Assembly (NCBI GenBank): GCA_964435115.1
Contig: CAYSYM010000052.1
Span: forward strand, 1-26,608
Source of the DNA: CAYSYM01 sp964435115
Lineage (GTDB): Bacteria > Chloroflexota > UBA6077 > CF-72
Direction: 5' to 3'
Length of the DNA: 26,608 bases
Below are positions 9,115 to 16,749 of the stretch, piece by piece. Positions within the stretch are counted from its first letter, which is position 1. Each line of letters begins with the position of its first letter. The position numbers and the translations under genes are program-made. The notes under the pieces are model-generated. The model did not search any database. It was not told the origin of the DNA and saw only the letters and a list, made by a program, of their open reading frames with translations.

Positions 9115-10152
9115 TCAGGCGATGGGCATGGTCGGCTGCACGTCGAGGTCGAGGCTGTCGCGCTGGCCGGCGCGGAAGCGGAAGTAGCCGGCGGCGGCGA
9201 CCATGGCGCCGTTGTCGGTGCACAGGCGCGGCGGTGGGCAGAGGACGGGGACGGGCGACGCCGCCTCCACGCGCCGGCGCAAGGTCTGGTTGGCCGCGAC
9301 GCCTCCGCCGAGCGCCACCTGCCGGGCGCCGAGCTCCCGCGCGACACGGACGATCCTGGTGGCCAGCACGTCGACGACCGCGTCCTGGAAGGCAGCGGCC
9401 AGGTCCGCCACTGGCAGGCGTACGCGTCGCTCTTCCGGGGGAGACGTCTCGGGATCGACGCCGAGCGCGCGCACCTGGTGGAGCACTGCCGTCTTCAGCC
9501 CGCTGAAGGAGAAGTCCCAACTCTCCGGCTCCAGCCAGGCGCGCGGGAAGGGGAAGCGGCCCGGGTCGCCCGCGTGGGCCGCGCGTTCGATGAGCGGTCC
9601 GCCCGGGAACCCCAGGCCGAGGATCCGGGCCACCTTGTCGAACGCCTCGCCGGCGGCGTCGTCGCGGGTACGGCCGAGACGCACGTAGTCGCCGTGGCCG
9701 CGGACGAGGACGACGTCGCTGTGGCCCCCGGAGACGACGAGGGCGACGAGTGGGAATCGTGGGTCGGGCTGGCTGCTGCCGGTCTCCAGCCAGTTGGCGT
9801 ACACGTGGCCTTCCAGGTGGTTGATGCCGAGCAGGGGCTTGCGCCGGGCGTAGGCGAGCCCTTTGGCGACGTTCACCCCGACGAGCAGGGCGCCCGCGAG
9901 GCCGGGCCCGTGCGTGACGGCGATGGCGGCGAGGTCATCCCAGGCGAGGCAGGCCTCGGCCCGAGCTGCTTCGAGGGCTGGGAGGATGGCTTGCAGGTGG
10001 GCGCGCGCCGCGTGCTCGGGCACCACGCCGCCGTACTGTGCGTGGAGGTCCGTCTGCGAGGCGACGACGTTGGCCTCGATCACCCGGCCGTCGCGGACGA
10101 TGGCGACCGCGGTTTCGTCACAGCTCGTCTCGATGCCGAGGATGCGGATCAT
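9115..10152 (-). CDS. tsaD: tRNA N6-adenosine threonylcarbamoyltransferase TsaD
   Basis: A 345-residue Kae1/Qri7/TsaD-family enzyme. It transfers the threonylcarbamoyl group from TC-AMP to A37 of ANN-decoding tRNAs (t6A), working with TsaB and TsaE. Seen: ILGIETSCDETAVAIV at the N-terminus; the metal-binding HAARAHL; THGPGLAGALLVG; VALVVSGGHSDVV; FSFSGLKTAVL; and VALGGGVAANQTLR. ATG 10152 is chosen because the conserved MIRILGIETS begins there; the 20 residues available upstream match nothing. There is no clear ribosome site before it. Its partners tsaE and tsaB lie at 18844-20121, about 9 kb away on the other strand. Confidence 0.97.
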   Translation of the reverse strand: MIRILGIETSCDETAVAIVRDGRVIEANVVASQTDLHAQYGGVVPEHAARAHLQAILPALEAARAEACLAWDDLAAIAVTHGPGLAGALLVGVNVAKGLAYARRKPLLGINHLEGHVYANWLETGSSQPDPRFPLVALVVSGGHSDVVLVRGHGDYVRLGRTRDDAAGEAFDKVARILGLGFPGGPLIERAAHAGDPGRFPFPRAWLEPESWDFSFSGLKTAVLHQVRALGVDPETSPPEERRVRLPVADLAAAFQDAVVDVLATRIVRVARELGARQVALGGGVAANQTLRRRVEAASPVPVLCPPPRLCTDNGAMVAAAGYFRFRAGQRDSLDLDVQPTMPIA

Positions 10153-10225
10153 GCGAGGGAAGTGTCGCACGGCGTCCGTGCCGAGGGGCCTGCCGGCCGG
10201 GCCTCGGGACACGGCGCGGCTGTGC

Positions 10226-12367
10226 CTACTTGATCACCTGCGTCGAGGCGGGCTCGGGCGTCGCCGACGCGGGGCCGAGGTCGGCGGTCAGCTCCAGCGG
10301 GGCGGGGATCTCGGCGGGGAGAGCGAAGGCCAGCACCCCGTCGGAGGCCAGGGTGTAGAGCCGCCGGCCGTCGGCGCTGAGCTGGAGGCCGCGGAGCCCT
10401 GCGAGCGACTGAGGTGCGGCGGCTCGGAGCTGGCGCAGGAAGCGGCCGTCGCCGCTCGCGTGCACGACGCGGGCGTTGAGGGGGTCGGCCAGGTAGAGCC
10501 CATCCGTGCCGTCCGAGGCGATGCCGCTGATCGGCCCGAGCGGGGCGCCCGGTGGGCGCACGTCGAACGGCAGCCGCCGCCCCTGGCGATCGAATCGTTT
10601 GACCGTGCCATCCTGGTCGCGGAAGTAGAAGTCCTGTCTGGCAACGAGCTCGACGGTGGTGCGGAACGGGACGGCCGGGGCGGTCCGAGCGTCGAGCACC
10701 TGGCGTGGCGGCGGGCGTAGCCCGGACGAGACGCCATCGTAGGCGAGCAGCCGGCCGGCGTCGCCGTCGAGGACGTAGAGGCTGTCGCCGACTCCGGCCA
10801 GGGCGGCGATGCGCTGCCAGTCGCGGCCCCCGGCGACGGCACGGCGCACGAGGCCCTGGGACTCGGAGAGCTGGAGCACGCCCCGGCTGCGGTCGACGAC
10901 GGTCAGGACGCCGGCGCCCTCGGCAGGCGCGTAGGCGATCGCCACCGGCACGTCGACGTCGGTCCCTCCCACCGAGTCGCCGCGCTGGACGACGATGGCG
11001 CCGCTAATGGCGGTCTGCTCGGGCCGTGTGCTGTCGAAGCGCTGGACGGCGCCTGCGTTCACGTCCAGCGCGAAGAGAGCGGTATCGTCGACGGCGAGGT
11101 CGACCACGCTAGCAGCGGCGGTGCCGAGCCGGACCAGTAGGATGGGGCTGACCTCGTAGGCGCGGTCGATCCCGCGCAGCGTCTGACTCGAGCGCGCCAG
11201 GAGCGCTGCGTGGTCGCCGGGCGAGGCAGTGGCTGCCTTCTGGGCGAAGGTGTAGGCGCTGGCAGCCAGCGGGTACGCCTCGGCGGGGCTGCGAGTGCGC
11301 TGCGCCTGTTCGAGCAGCGTCTCGGCTTCGCGGGCGAGGGCGACATGCTGCGCCTCACCAAACGGCCCGAGCGCCAGCCCCGCGGCGACGGCGACCAGGG
11401 CGAGCGCGAGCACCCCGACGACGGAACGGCGCAGCCGTGCGCGCGAGGGCCGGCGGGCGGTCGCGTCGGCGCTCCCTGGCCTGGTGGCCTCCGGCGTGCG
11501 TGGCGCAGGCGGGCCAGCGGTGCGCGCCCGGGCGCTGGCCGGGTCCGGCAGCGGCGGCGGCTCGCGGCGGATGGGCGCGGGGCGCACGGTCAAGCGGTGG
11601 CCAGCGCCTCGGTGGGGCTGCCGCTGATGCGTCCGGGCCGGGCTGCCCGGACTGCCGTCGGCGACGATCACACGAGCGGGGCCGTGAGAGTCGGTGAAGG
11701 CGCGTGCGAGCGTGGCTTCGGCCGTCGCAAGCGGCTGGACGCGCAGGATTGCCTCGGCGGCAACGACTGCCTCGTCCGTCCAGGCGGCCCCACAGATGAG
11801 CGCGAGCCGCTGGCCGGCCGCGAGTGGGGCGCTCCAGAAGGAGACGCGTGGCGTGTGGTCGGCCCCGACCGGGCGCGTGGCCCGGCCCCCGTGACGCTGT
11901 ACCTGGAGTGTCTGGCCATCCCAGGCAAGGGCGGCGGCATCGCCGGCCAGGGCCACGTAGGCGGTGGTGCCGCGGGTCACGGCGCACGCCGCGGCCGCGG
12001 TGATCCAGTCCTGCGGGAGCGACTCGCGGTTCCGGTGGCGGAGGACGTAGTGGGCGGCGAGGATGGTCGAGCGGAGCGCGTTCGTCTGCGAGCGGCCCTC
12101 CGAGCGGAAGTACTCCTGCTGCATGGCCCGCAGGAGGCCTCGCATGAGCGTGCCCTCGAACTCAGAGGGGTCAGCCAGCAGATAGAGGCGGAGGAGGCGG
12201 GTGCCGAACGGCCAGAGCGAGAACTGGCGCGCTATGGAAGCGCGGCACGCCTCGGCGGGACTGGCGTCCTCGTCGGCTGCCACGCCCCCTGCCACGTGGG
12301 TAGCCCGCGTCCTTCCCGAGCCCACCTCGGGGACAGCCGCCACGTTGGGGAGGGGGATGCTGGACAT
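10226..12367 (-). CDS. membrane protein with PP2C-like domain and propeller-like C-terminal domain
   Basis: A 713-residue protein of unknown function. Residues about 35-235 resemble the PP2C phosphatase fold: CAVTRGTTAYVALAGDAAAL matches the strand around the GDS motif, and LALICGAAWTDEA matches the LCSDGL segment. The metal-binding aspartates are mostly missing, so it is probably not an active phosphatase. A proline/arginine-rich linker (about 240-312) follows, then one membrane helix (about 315-335, SVVGVLALALVAVAAGLALG). A helical segment (about 340-385) and roughly 300 residues of repeated beta strands resembling an NHL-type propeller complete it (SLYVLDGDAGRLLAYDG, GLYLADPLNARVVHASGD, RRLYTLASDGVLAFALP). 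The likely topology is PP2C-like domain inside, propeller outside. ATG 12367 is the first start in the frame. The gene ends 73 bp before tsaD. A sensory or scaffold role is only a guess. Confidence 0.75.
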   Translation of the reverse strand: MSSIPLPNVAAVPEVGSGRTRATHVAGGVAADEDASPAEACRASIARQFSLWPFGTRLLRLYLLADPSEFEGTLMRGLLRAMQQEYFRSEGRSQTNALRSTILAAHYVLRHRNRESLPQDWITAAAACAVTRGTTAYVALAGDAAALAWDGQTLQVQRHGGRATRPVGADHTPRVSFWSAPLAAGQRLALICGAAWTDEAVVAAEAILRVQPLATAEATLARAFTDSHGPARVIVADGSPGSPARTHQRQPHRGAGHRLTVRPAPIRREPPPLPDPASARARTAGPPAPRTPEATRPGSADATARRPSRARLRRSVVGVLALALVAVAAGLALGPFGEAQHVALAREAETLLEQAQRTRSPAEAYPLAASAYTFAQKAATASPGDHAALLARSSQTLRGIDRAYEVSPILLVRLGTAAASVVDLAVDDTALFALDVNAGAVQRFDSTRPEQTAISGAIVVQRGDSVGGTDVDVPVAIAYAPAEGAGVLTVVDRSRGVLQLSESQGLVRRAVAGGRDWQRIAALAGVGDSLYVLDGDAGRLLAYDGVSSGLRPPPRQVLDARTAPAVPFRTTVELVARQDFYFRDQDGTVKRFDRQGRRLPFDVRPPGAPLGPISGIASDGTDGLYLADPLNARVVHASGDGRFLRQLRAAAPQSLAGLRGLQLSADGRRLYTLASDGVLAFALPAEIPAPLELTADLGPASATPEPASTQVIK

Positions 12368-12577
12368 AAGAGCGCTGGCAAGGAGAGGCGCCGTGGCTCG
12401 ACCAGAGTCACGATGGGACCCACGCCTGGACCGAATGCGCGGCTGGGTCCACCCTGGCTTCCGTCTCGAGCGACGGCAAGGCGGAGAGGGCCGCTCTCGA
12501 CGCCGTGCGGTTGTCGTCTATCCCGGGTACCGCTCGGCCGGCCTTGGGGTCAGCCCGGGGCCGTCCGGCGAGGTCGC

Positions 12578-12607
12578 AGTATAGGCACCCCCCGGGAGTC
12601 CTGTAAA
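12578..12607 (-). promoter_or_regulatory. sigma-70-type promoter (TTTACA-N18-TATACT)
   Basis: On the minus strand TTTACA (12602-12607) and TATACT (12578-12583) are separated by 18 bp. This is the best -35/-10 pair in the window, in an AT-richer patch. It points toward the PP2C-like membrane protein gene, with transcription starting near 12571. Confidence 0.65.
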
Positions 12608-12646
12608 CGACGCCTGCTCTGCGTGGAGCCATCCTTTTGTCAAGCT

Positions 12647-12660
12647 GGTACCAAAGTACC
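12647..12660. repeat. short inverted repeat GGTAC-N4-GTACC
   Basis: GGTAC (12647-12651) and GTACC (12656-12660) flank CAAA. It lies about 40 bp upstream of the minus-strand -35 box and about 130 bp upstream of the cysteine desulfurase start, so it could be an operator for either gene. No regulator gene is adjacent. Confidence 0.35.
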
Positions 12661-12775
12661 GTTCCTGCTGCTGCCGGGCTGGGCAGCGGGTGAGGGGTGC
12701 CTTGAGGCATGCCTGCGACACTCGGCCGCGCACCCCTAGGGAGCCAGGCGCAGGCCGCCACCGGACGCGGGGTTC

Positions 12776-12781
12776 TACAAT
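12776..12781 (+). promoter_or_regulatory. -10-like box (TACAAT) before cysteine desulfurase
   Basis: TACAAT ends 10 nt before ATG 12792, so the transcript would begin only a few nucleotides before, or at, the start codon. No -35 is evident. Confidence 0.4.
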
Positions 12782-12791
12782 GGCTGCTGCG

Positions 12792-13979
12792 ATGGACCAC
12801 GTCGTCTACCTCGACCACGCCGCGACGACCCCCGTCGATCCGCGGGTGCTGGAGGCGATGCAGCCGTTCTTCACCCGGGAGTGGGGCAACCCGTCGAGCG
12901 TGTACGCGCCTGGGCGGCACGCGCGGCGGGCGCTCGACGACGCGCGCGACCGGGTGGCGCAGGTGCTCCACTGTCGTGCCAACGAGATCATCTTCACGGG
13001 CTGCGGGAGCGAGAGCGACAACCTGGCCATCAAGGGGGCGGCGCTGGCGCTGGCGGAGCGGCGGGGCTGGAGGCACCTGGTCACCTCGCAGGTGGAGCAC
13101 CACGCGGTGCTGCACGCCTGCGAGTGGCTGGAGCGGCACCTCGGTTTCCAGGTGACGTACGTGGCGGTGGACGGCACCGGCCGGGTGGACCCGGACGCCG
13201 TGGCCGCAGCCGTGCGGCCGGATACGGCCGTCGTCTCCATCATGTACGCCAATAACGAGGTGGGTACTGTCGAGCCGGTTGCCGAGATCGCGCGCGCCGT
13301 GAAGGCGGCCAACCCGGCGACAGTGGTCCACACGGACGCCGTGCAGGCAGGCGGGCTGCTGCCGCTCGACGTCGAGGCGCTGGGTGTGGACCTGCTGGCG
13401 CTGAGTGGACATAAGTTCTACGCGCCGAAGGGAGTGGGGCTGCTGTACGCGAGGCGCGGCACGCCGTTGCTCGACCTCACCAGTGGAGGCGGACAGGAGC
13501 GCGGGCTGCGGGCTGGGACGGAGAACGTGCCGTACATCGCGGGGCTGGCGGCAGCGTTGGAGCTGGCGTACGTGGAGCGCGAGGCGCGCGTGGCGCACGT
13601 CTCCGGCCTCCGGGACCGGCTGATCGGCGGCGTGCTGGAGTCCATACCCGCGTCGACGCTCACCGGCCATCCGGTGCACCGGATGCCGAACAGCGCCAGC
13701 TTCGCCATCGCCGGCGCGGACGGCGAGTCGCTGCTGCTGAACCTGGACCAGGAGGGGATCTGTGCCTCGAGTGGCTCGGCCTGCACATCGGGGTCGCTGG
13801 AGATCTCGCACGTGCTTCGGGCATTGCGGATCCCCGAGGAGGAGGCGCGCGGGAGCCTGCGCCTGACGACCGGCATCCGGACGACGCCGGCCGAAGTGCA
13901 GCGGCTGCTGGCGGTGCTGCCTGGGATCGTCGAGCGAGTACGGGAAGTGGCGCCGACGCTAGCAGGGGCAGCGGGGTAG
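12792..13979 (+). CDS. cysteine desulfurase (NifS/IscS family)
   Basis: A 395-residue pyridoxal-phosphate enzyme that removes sulfur from cysteine as an enzyme-bound persulfide for Fe-S clusters and tRNA thiolation. Seen: YLDHAATTPVDP at the N-terminus; GNPSSVYAPGR; FTGCGSESDNLAIKG; EHHAVLHACEWL; the PLP-lysine K208 in SGHKFYAPKG; RAGTENVPYIAGL; and the persulfide cysteine C331 in SSGSACTSGS. Full length. ATG 12792 gives the usual N-terminus; ATG 12780 would add four residues, but it overlaps the TACAAT box and would precede the predicted transcript start. No IscU, IscR or tRNA thiolase gene is adjacent, so its sulfur acceptor is not shown. A role in selenium supply for the selenoprotein candidate at 15757 is possible but only a guess. 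Confidence 0.95.
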   Translation: MDHVVYLDHAATTPVDPRVLEAMQPFFTREWGNPSSVYAPGRHARRALDDARDRVAQVLHCRANEIIFTGCGSESDNLAIKGAALALAERRGWRHLVTSQVEHHAVLHACEWLERHLGFQVTYVAVDGTGRVDPDAVAAAVRPDTAVVSIMYANNEVGTVEPVAEIARAVKAANPATVVHTDAVQAGGLLPLDVEALGVDLLALSGHKFYAPKGVGLLYARRGTPLLDLTSGGGQERGLRAGTENVPYIAGLAAALELAYVEREARVAHVSGLRDRLIGGVLESIPASTLTGHPVHRMPNSASFAIAGADGESLLLNLDQEGICASSGSACTSGSLEISHVLRALRIPEEEARGSLRLTTGIRTTPAEVQRLLAVLPGIVERVREVAPTLAGAAG

Positions 13980-14081
13980 GGCCGGGCACCGGGGGTGGCG
14001 GATGTCAGGTGGGAGCACGGGGATTGGCCGCCTCTCGCCGACGGCCACCGGCTGACGGCTGACCGCTCCCCGGCAGGCGAG

Positions 14082-14087
14082 TAGACT
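14082..14087 (+). promoter_or_regulatory. -10-like box (TAGACT) giving a probable leaderless start
   Basis: TAGACT is followed by 8 nt and GTG 14096, with no Shine-Dalgarno sequence. The 116-bp gap before it also carries two copies of GGCTGAC (14050-14063) but no gene. Confidence 0.45.
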
Positions 14088-14095
14088 GGCGGCTG

Positions 14096-15070
14096 GTGGC
14101 GCGCGTCCTCGTTACCTCGGCCCTGATCCGCTCGATCGAAGACCCGGCCCTCGAGTCGTTGCTGCGCGACGGGCACGAGATCGCCTTCGCCGACCCGGTA
14201 GCGGTCCGCACGGCGGACGGGCTGGCCGACCAGCTCGCGGGCGTTGCCGCGACCCTGGCGAGCGTCGAGCCCTACACCGCCGGCGTGCTGGCTCGGGCGC
14301 CTGATCTGCGCGTGATCTCGCGCACGGGGGTCGGGTTCGACGCCATCGACGTGCCGGCTGCGACCCGGCGCGGCGTCGCCGTCTGCACGACTCCGGGCAC
14401 GAACCAGCACTCCGTGGCCGATCTGGCGGTGGGCTTGATCCTGGCGTGCGCGCGGCGGCTCCTCGAGTCGGACCGCTGGGTGCGGGCGGGCGGGTGGCTG
14501 CCGCAACCGACCGGCGTGGAGCTCCGAGGGTCGACGGTCGGGGTGATCGGCACGGGCCTGATCGGGCGGGAGGTGGTGAAGCGGCTGTGGGGGTTCGAGC
14601 CGCGCCTCGTCGCCGTCGACGTGGCACCGGTGCTGGAGCTCGTGCAGCGCTTCGGCGTCCAGTACGTCTCGCTGCCGGAGCTGTTCGAGCAGTCTGACTT
14701 TGTGACGGTCCACGCGCCGCTCCTGCCCGAGACACGCGGGCTCGTCGGGAGGGAGGCGCTAGCGCGCATGAAGCCGACGGCCTACGTGGTCAACACCGCC
14801 CGTGGCCCGCTGGTGGACGAGGTGGCGCTGGCCGAGGCGCTGCGCGCGGGGCGCATCGCCGGGGCGGCGCTGGACGTCTTCGAGGAGGAGCCGCTCCCGG
14901 CGGACAGCCCGCTGCGGCAGCTCGACCATGTGATCCTGCTCCCGCACGTGGCTGGCGTCACCGTGCAATCGACGGCGGCGATGGCGCGGGTGGCGGCCGA
15001 GAACGCGGCGCTCGTCCTGCGTGGCGAACCGCCGCGCTGGTGCGTGAACCCGGAGGTCCTGCAGAGGTAG
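14096..15070 (+). CDS. D-2-hydroxyacid dehydrogenase (SerA/hydroxypyruvate reductase-like)
   Basis: A 324-residue NAD-dependent dehydrogenase oxidising a D-2-hydroxyacid or reducing the matching 2-oxoacid. Seen: the N-terminal substrate-domain segment RVISRTGVGFDAIDVPAATR; the Rossmann motif VGVIGTGLIG with an acidic residue in VAVDV (NAD preference); and the catalytic triad R in VNTARGPLVDE (about 236), E in DVFEEEP (about 265) and H284 in LLPHVAG. It has no ACT or ASB regulatory domain, so it is shorter than typical SerA. 3-phosphoglycerate, glycerate, glyoxylate or formate-type substrates cannot be separated by sequence alone. It starts at GTG 14096 and follows the cysteine desulfurase after 116 bp, with its own box. 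It is convergent with the cyclophilin gene, whose stop is 31 bp away. Confidence 0.92.
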   Translation: MARVLVTSALIRSIEDPALESLLRDGHEIAFADPVAVRTADGLADQLAGVAATLASVEPYTAGVLARAPDLRVISRTGVGFDAIDVPAATRRGVAVCTTPGTNQHSVADLAVGLILACARRLLESDRWVRAGGWLPQPTGVELRGSTVGVIGTGLIGREVVKRLWGFEPRLVAVDVAPVLELVQRFGVQYVSLPELFEQSDFVTVHAPLLPETRGLVGREALARMKPTAYVVNTARGPLVDEVALAEALRAGRIAGAALDVFEEEPLPADSPLRQLDHVILLPHVAGVTVQSTAAMARVAAENAALVLRGEPPRWCVNPEVLQR

Positions 15071-15100
15071 GGCGGGGGCCTCGAACGCGCGAGCCCAGCG

Positions 15101-15760
15101 CTACCGCTCGTCGATCTCGATGGCGGTGATGCGGATCTCGGTGCGCGGGGTGTTGGGGCCCCCACGCCCGGGTCCCGTTGGGACGTCGGCGATCTTGTCG
15201 AGGGTCTCGATGCCCTCGGAGACCTTGCCGAAGATGGTGTAGCTGGGCGGGAGCGGGTAGTCCTGCTGGACGATGAAGAACTGGCTGCCGTTGGTGTTCG
15301 GGCCAGCGTTCGCCATGGCGAGCGTGCCCCGCTCGTACGCCCGCGCCACCGGCTCGTCCTGGAAGCGATAGCCGGGTCCGCCGGTGCCCGTGCCCGTCGG
15401 GTCGCCGGTCTGCGCCATGAAGCCCTTGATCACGCGGTGGAAGGTGACGCCGTCGTAGTACCCCTGGCGGGCGAGGAAGACGAAGTTGTTGACTGTCACC
15501 GGCGCCTCGGCCGCGAAGAGCTCGGCCTGCATCCAGCCGAGCGTGGTGCGGATGGTGGCGCGGTACTGCTTCTGCGGGTCGATCGCCATGGCCGGGGGAG
15601 CCGACCACTGCTTCTGGTTGGAGGACACGCGCGCTCCTGGGGTTGGGGTTGGCGGGGTCGTGGCGGGCGGCGAGCAGCTTGCCAGGACGGCGGTGGCGAG
15701 CACCGCCGACAACAGCACCTGCCACGACCGCCTGAATGGGGCAGGGTGGAGCCGGGTCAA
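15101..15760 (-). CDS. peptidyl-prolyl cis-trans isomerase, cyclophilin-type lipoprotein
   Basis: A 219-residue cyclophilin that isomerises X-Pro bonds, here outside the membrane. A signal peptide (FRRSWQVLLSAVLATAVLASC) ends in a lipobox, LASC, with the modified cysteine at about residue 29. A proline/threonine-rich spacer follows. The cyclophilin domain shows APVTVNNFVFLARQGYYDG, TFHRVIKGFMAQTGDPTG, FQDEP, TLAMANAGPNTNGSQFFI and YTIFGKVSEG; the catalytic R in FHRVI and the QFFI segment are present. The start is TTG 15760, overlapping the TGA of the upstream oxidoreductase gene by two bases (TTGA), which implies translational coupling. It is probably the second gene of a two-gene thiol/protein-folding unit. 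Confidence 0.93.
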   Translation of the reverse strand: MTRLHPAPFRRSWQVLLSAVLATAVLASCSPPATTPPTPTPGARVSSNQKQWSAPPAMAIDPQKQYRATIRTTLGWMQAELFAAEAPVTVNNFVFLARQGYYDGVTFHRVIKGFMAQTGDPTGTGTGGPGYRFQDEPVARAYERGTLAMANAGPNTNGSQFFIVQQDYPLPPSYTIFGKVSEGIETLDKIADVPTGPGRGGPNTPRTEIRITAIEIDER

Positions 15761-16473
15761 GCGGACGCGTCCGCCGCCTGCTTCACGGCCGCTCGGATCG
15801 CGGCCATGAACTCGGCTTCAGGCTGGGCCCCCACGAAGCTGTGCGTGCCGTTGACCACGATCTTCGGCACCGACATCACCTGGAAGCGCTGCGACAGCTC
15901 CGGGAACTCGTTCGCCTCGACGACGTCGGCGGTCACGCGCGGAGAGACCTGTGCCATCTGGTGGGCCAACCTGGCCGCACGGGGGCAGTACGGTCAAGTG
16001 GGGGTGACGAACACCTGGATGTGGATGTCCTCGGGGAGGTCGCGCAGCTCCTGCTGGGCCCCAGGCGAGAGGTCGACGCGGCGGTTGGAGACGTCGACGA
16101 GGCCGCCGACGAGGGCCGAGAACTCGTAGCCGGCCGGCAGGCCGAGGAAGCGGACCCGCCCCATGTCGCCCGCTGCTCCGTCGGTCGGCTCGAGGACGAT
16201 CGCCGGCAGCAAGCCGTCCACGCCATACGCCTGCGCCACCTCCGGCTCCTGCTTGACGTCGTGGACTGCCACGTCGAGCTGGTCGGTGAGGGCGGCGACT
16301 TCGTGCACCAGCTCCCGCGCCTCCTCACAGGTGGCGCACTGGTGCTGTGGCGCTCCCGGGACGAACAGCCTGGAGGGCTGGCGGGTGAAGAGGCGCACCC
16401 GCACCTTGCCGGGCAGGTTCTGAGCGAAGATGTCGCGTAGCTGCGCGGCGTCCTGTGGCGTGAGAAATGGCAT
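15757..16473 (-). CDS. glutaredoxin-like protein disulfide oxidoreductase with in-frame TGA (candidate selenocysteine) in UPYC
   Basis: A two-domain thioredoxin-fold protein of the PDO type (two glutaredoxin-like units), predicted 238 residues if TGA is read through. Domain 1 carries CATC (HQCATCEEARELVHEV) and LLPAIVLEP. Domain 2 carries FVTPT-[TGA]-PYCPRAARLAHQM, the cis-proline motif MSVPKIVVNG and a normal end. The TGA (15994-15996, codon 160) occupies the first cysteine of CxxC. Both halves are in one frame: without readthrough there are a 159-residue product ending at TPT and an orphan 70-residue frame from 15969. The downstream part shows no decay. A SECIS-like hairpin follows. ATG 16473 has GAGG 9 nt upstream. 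The alternative explanation is a TGC-to-TGA mutation or sequencing error. The protein should reduce, oxidise or shuffle disulfides in the cytoplasm; PDOs are typical of thermophiles. It is followed directly by the coupled cyclophilin gene. Confidence 0.8.
15961..15980 (-). promoter_or_regulatory. candidate bacterial SECIS hairpin
   Basis: Starting 13 nt after the TGA on the minus strand, the mRNA reads GUG-C-GGCC-AGGUU-GGCC-CAC. This is a 3-bp lower stem, one bulged C, a 4-bp upper stem and a 5-nt loop containing GGU. The E. coli fdhF SECIS, bound by SelB, has a similar layout: a bulged base, a 4-5 bp upper stem and an AGGUCU loop with essential G-U, at almost the same distance from UGA. The match is in architecture only; the hairpin is short, and such stems are common in GC-rich DNA. 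Confidence 0.55.
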
Positions 16474-16535
16474 GTACAGCGGCCTCAGGGGGGACGAGCA
16501 TCCACCGCGGGTGGGCGGCTCGTATGTCTCGGGTG

Positions 16536-16541
16536 AGTGTA
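16536..16541 (-). promoter_or_regulatory. -10-like box (TACACT) for the oxidoreductase-cyclophilin unit
   Basis: The minus strand reads TACACT, 62 nt upstream of ATG 16473, and no good -35 is seen. It is the best TANNNT candidate in the 276-bp gap (16474-16749). A plus-strand TACACT at 16666-16671 could serve the gene at 16750. I see nothing else in this gap. Confidence 0.3.
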
Positions 16542-16749
16542 GCGAACGGGGGTCGTGGGCCGTGGATTGTGATGTCGCGCTGCTTGCCGCCAGCGGGAGG
16601 CGCGCCTATGATGCTGCGAATCTCGGGCCGGCCCGATTTGGTGGGGCGCGGACGCGAGGCGCTGGTACACTGGTTTCGGCGACACGGCTTCAGCCAGGGC
16701 AGTTGGCGTGAACGCGAAGGATCCGGAACCCATACGCGGAGGAGAAGGG

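Larger units (their letters stand above)
12368..12791. promoter_or_regulatory. divergent intergenic region upstream of the PP2C-like gene and cysteine desulfurase
   Basis: This 424-bp gap contains no convincing protein gene; open frames in it are extensions or shadows. It is less GC-rich around 12590-12660. It holds the minus-strand promoter at 12578-12607, the small inverted repeat at 12647-12660 and the plus-strand TACAAT at 12776-12781. If the minus-strand promoter is used, the 713-residue gene has an untranslated leader of about 205 nt. Confidence 0.5.

Noticed and set aside
12408..13811. Minus-strand frame of 467 codons opposite the cysteine desulfurase
   Set aside because: Histidine/arginine-rich translation with no family features; it mirrors the cysteine desulfurase on the other strand and its GC-rich codons.
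15757..15969. Separate 70-residue thioredoxin-like gene starting at 15969
   Set aside because: It lacks the first strand and the active-site motif and is in frame with the upstream ORF across the single TGA. It is better read as the second half of one gene.
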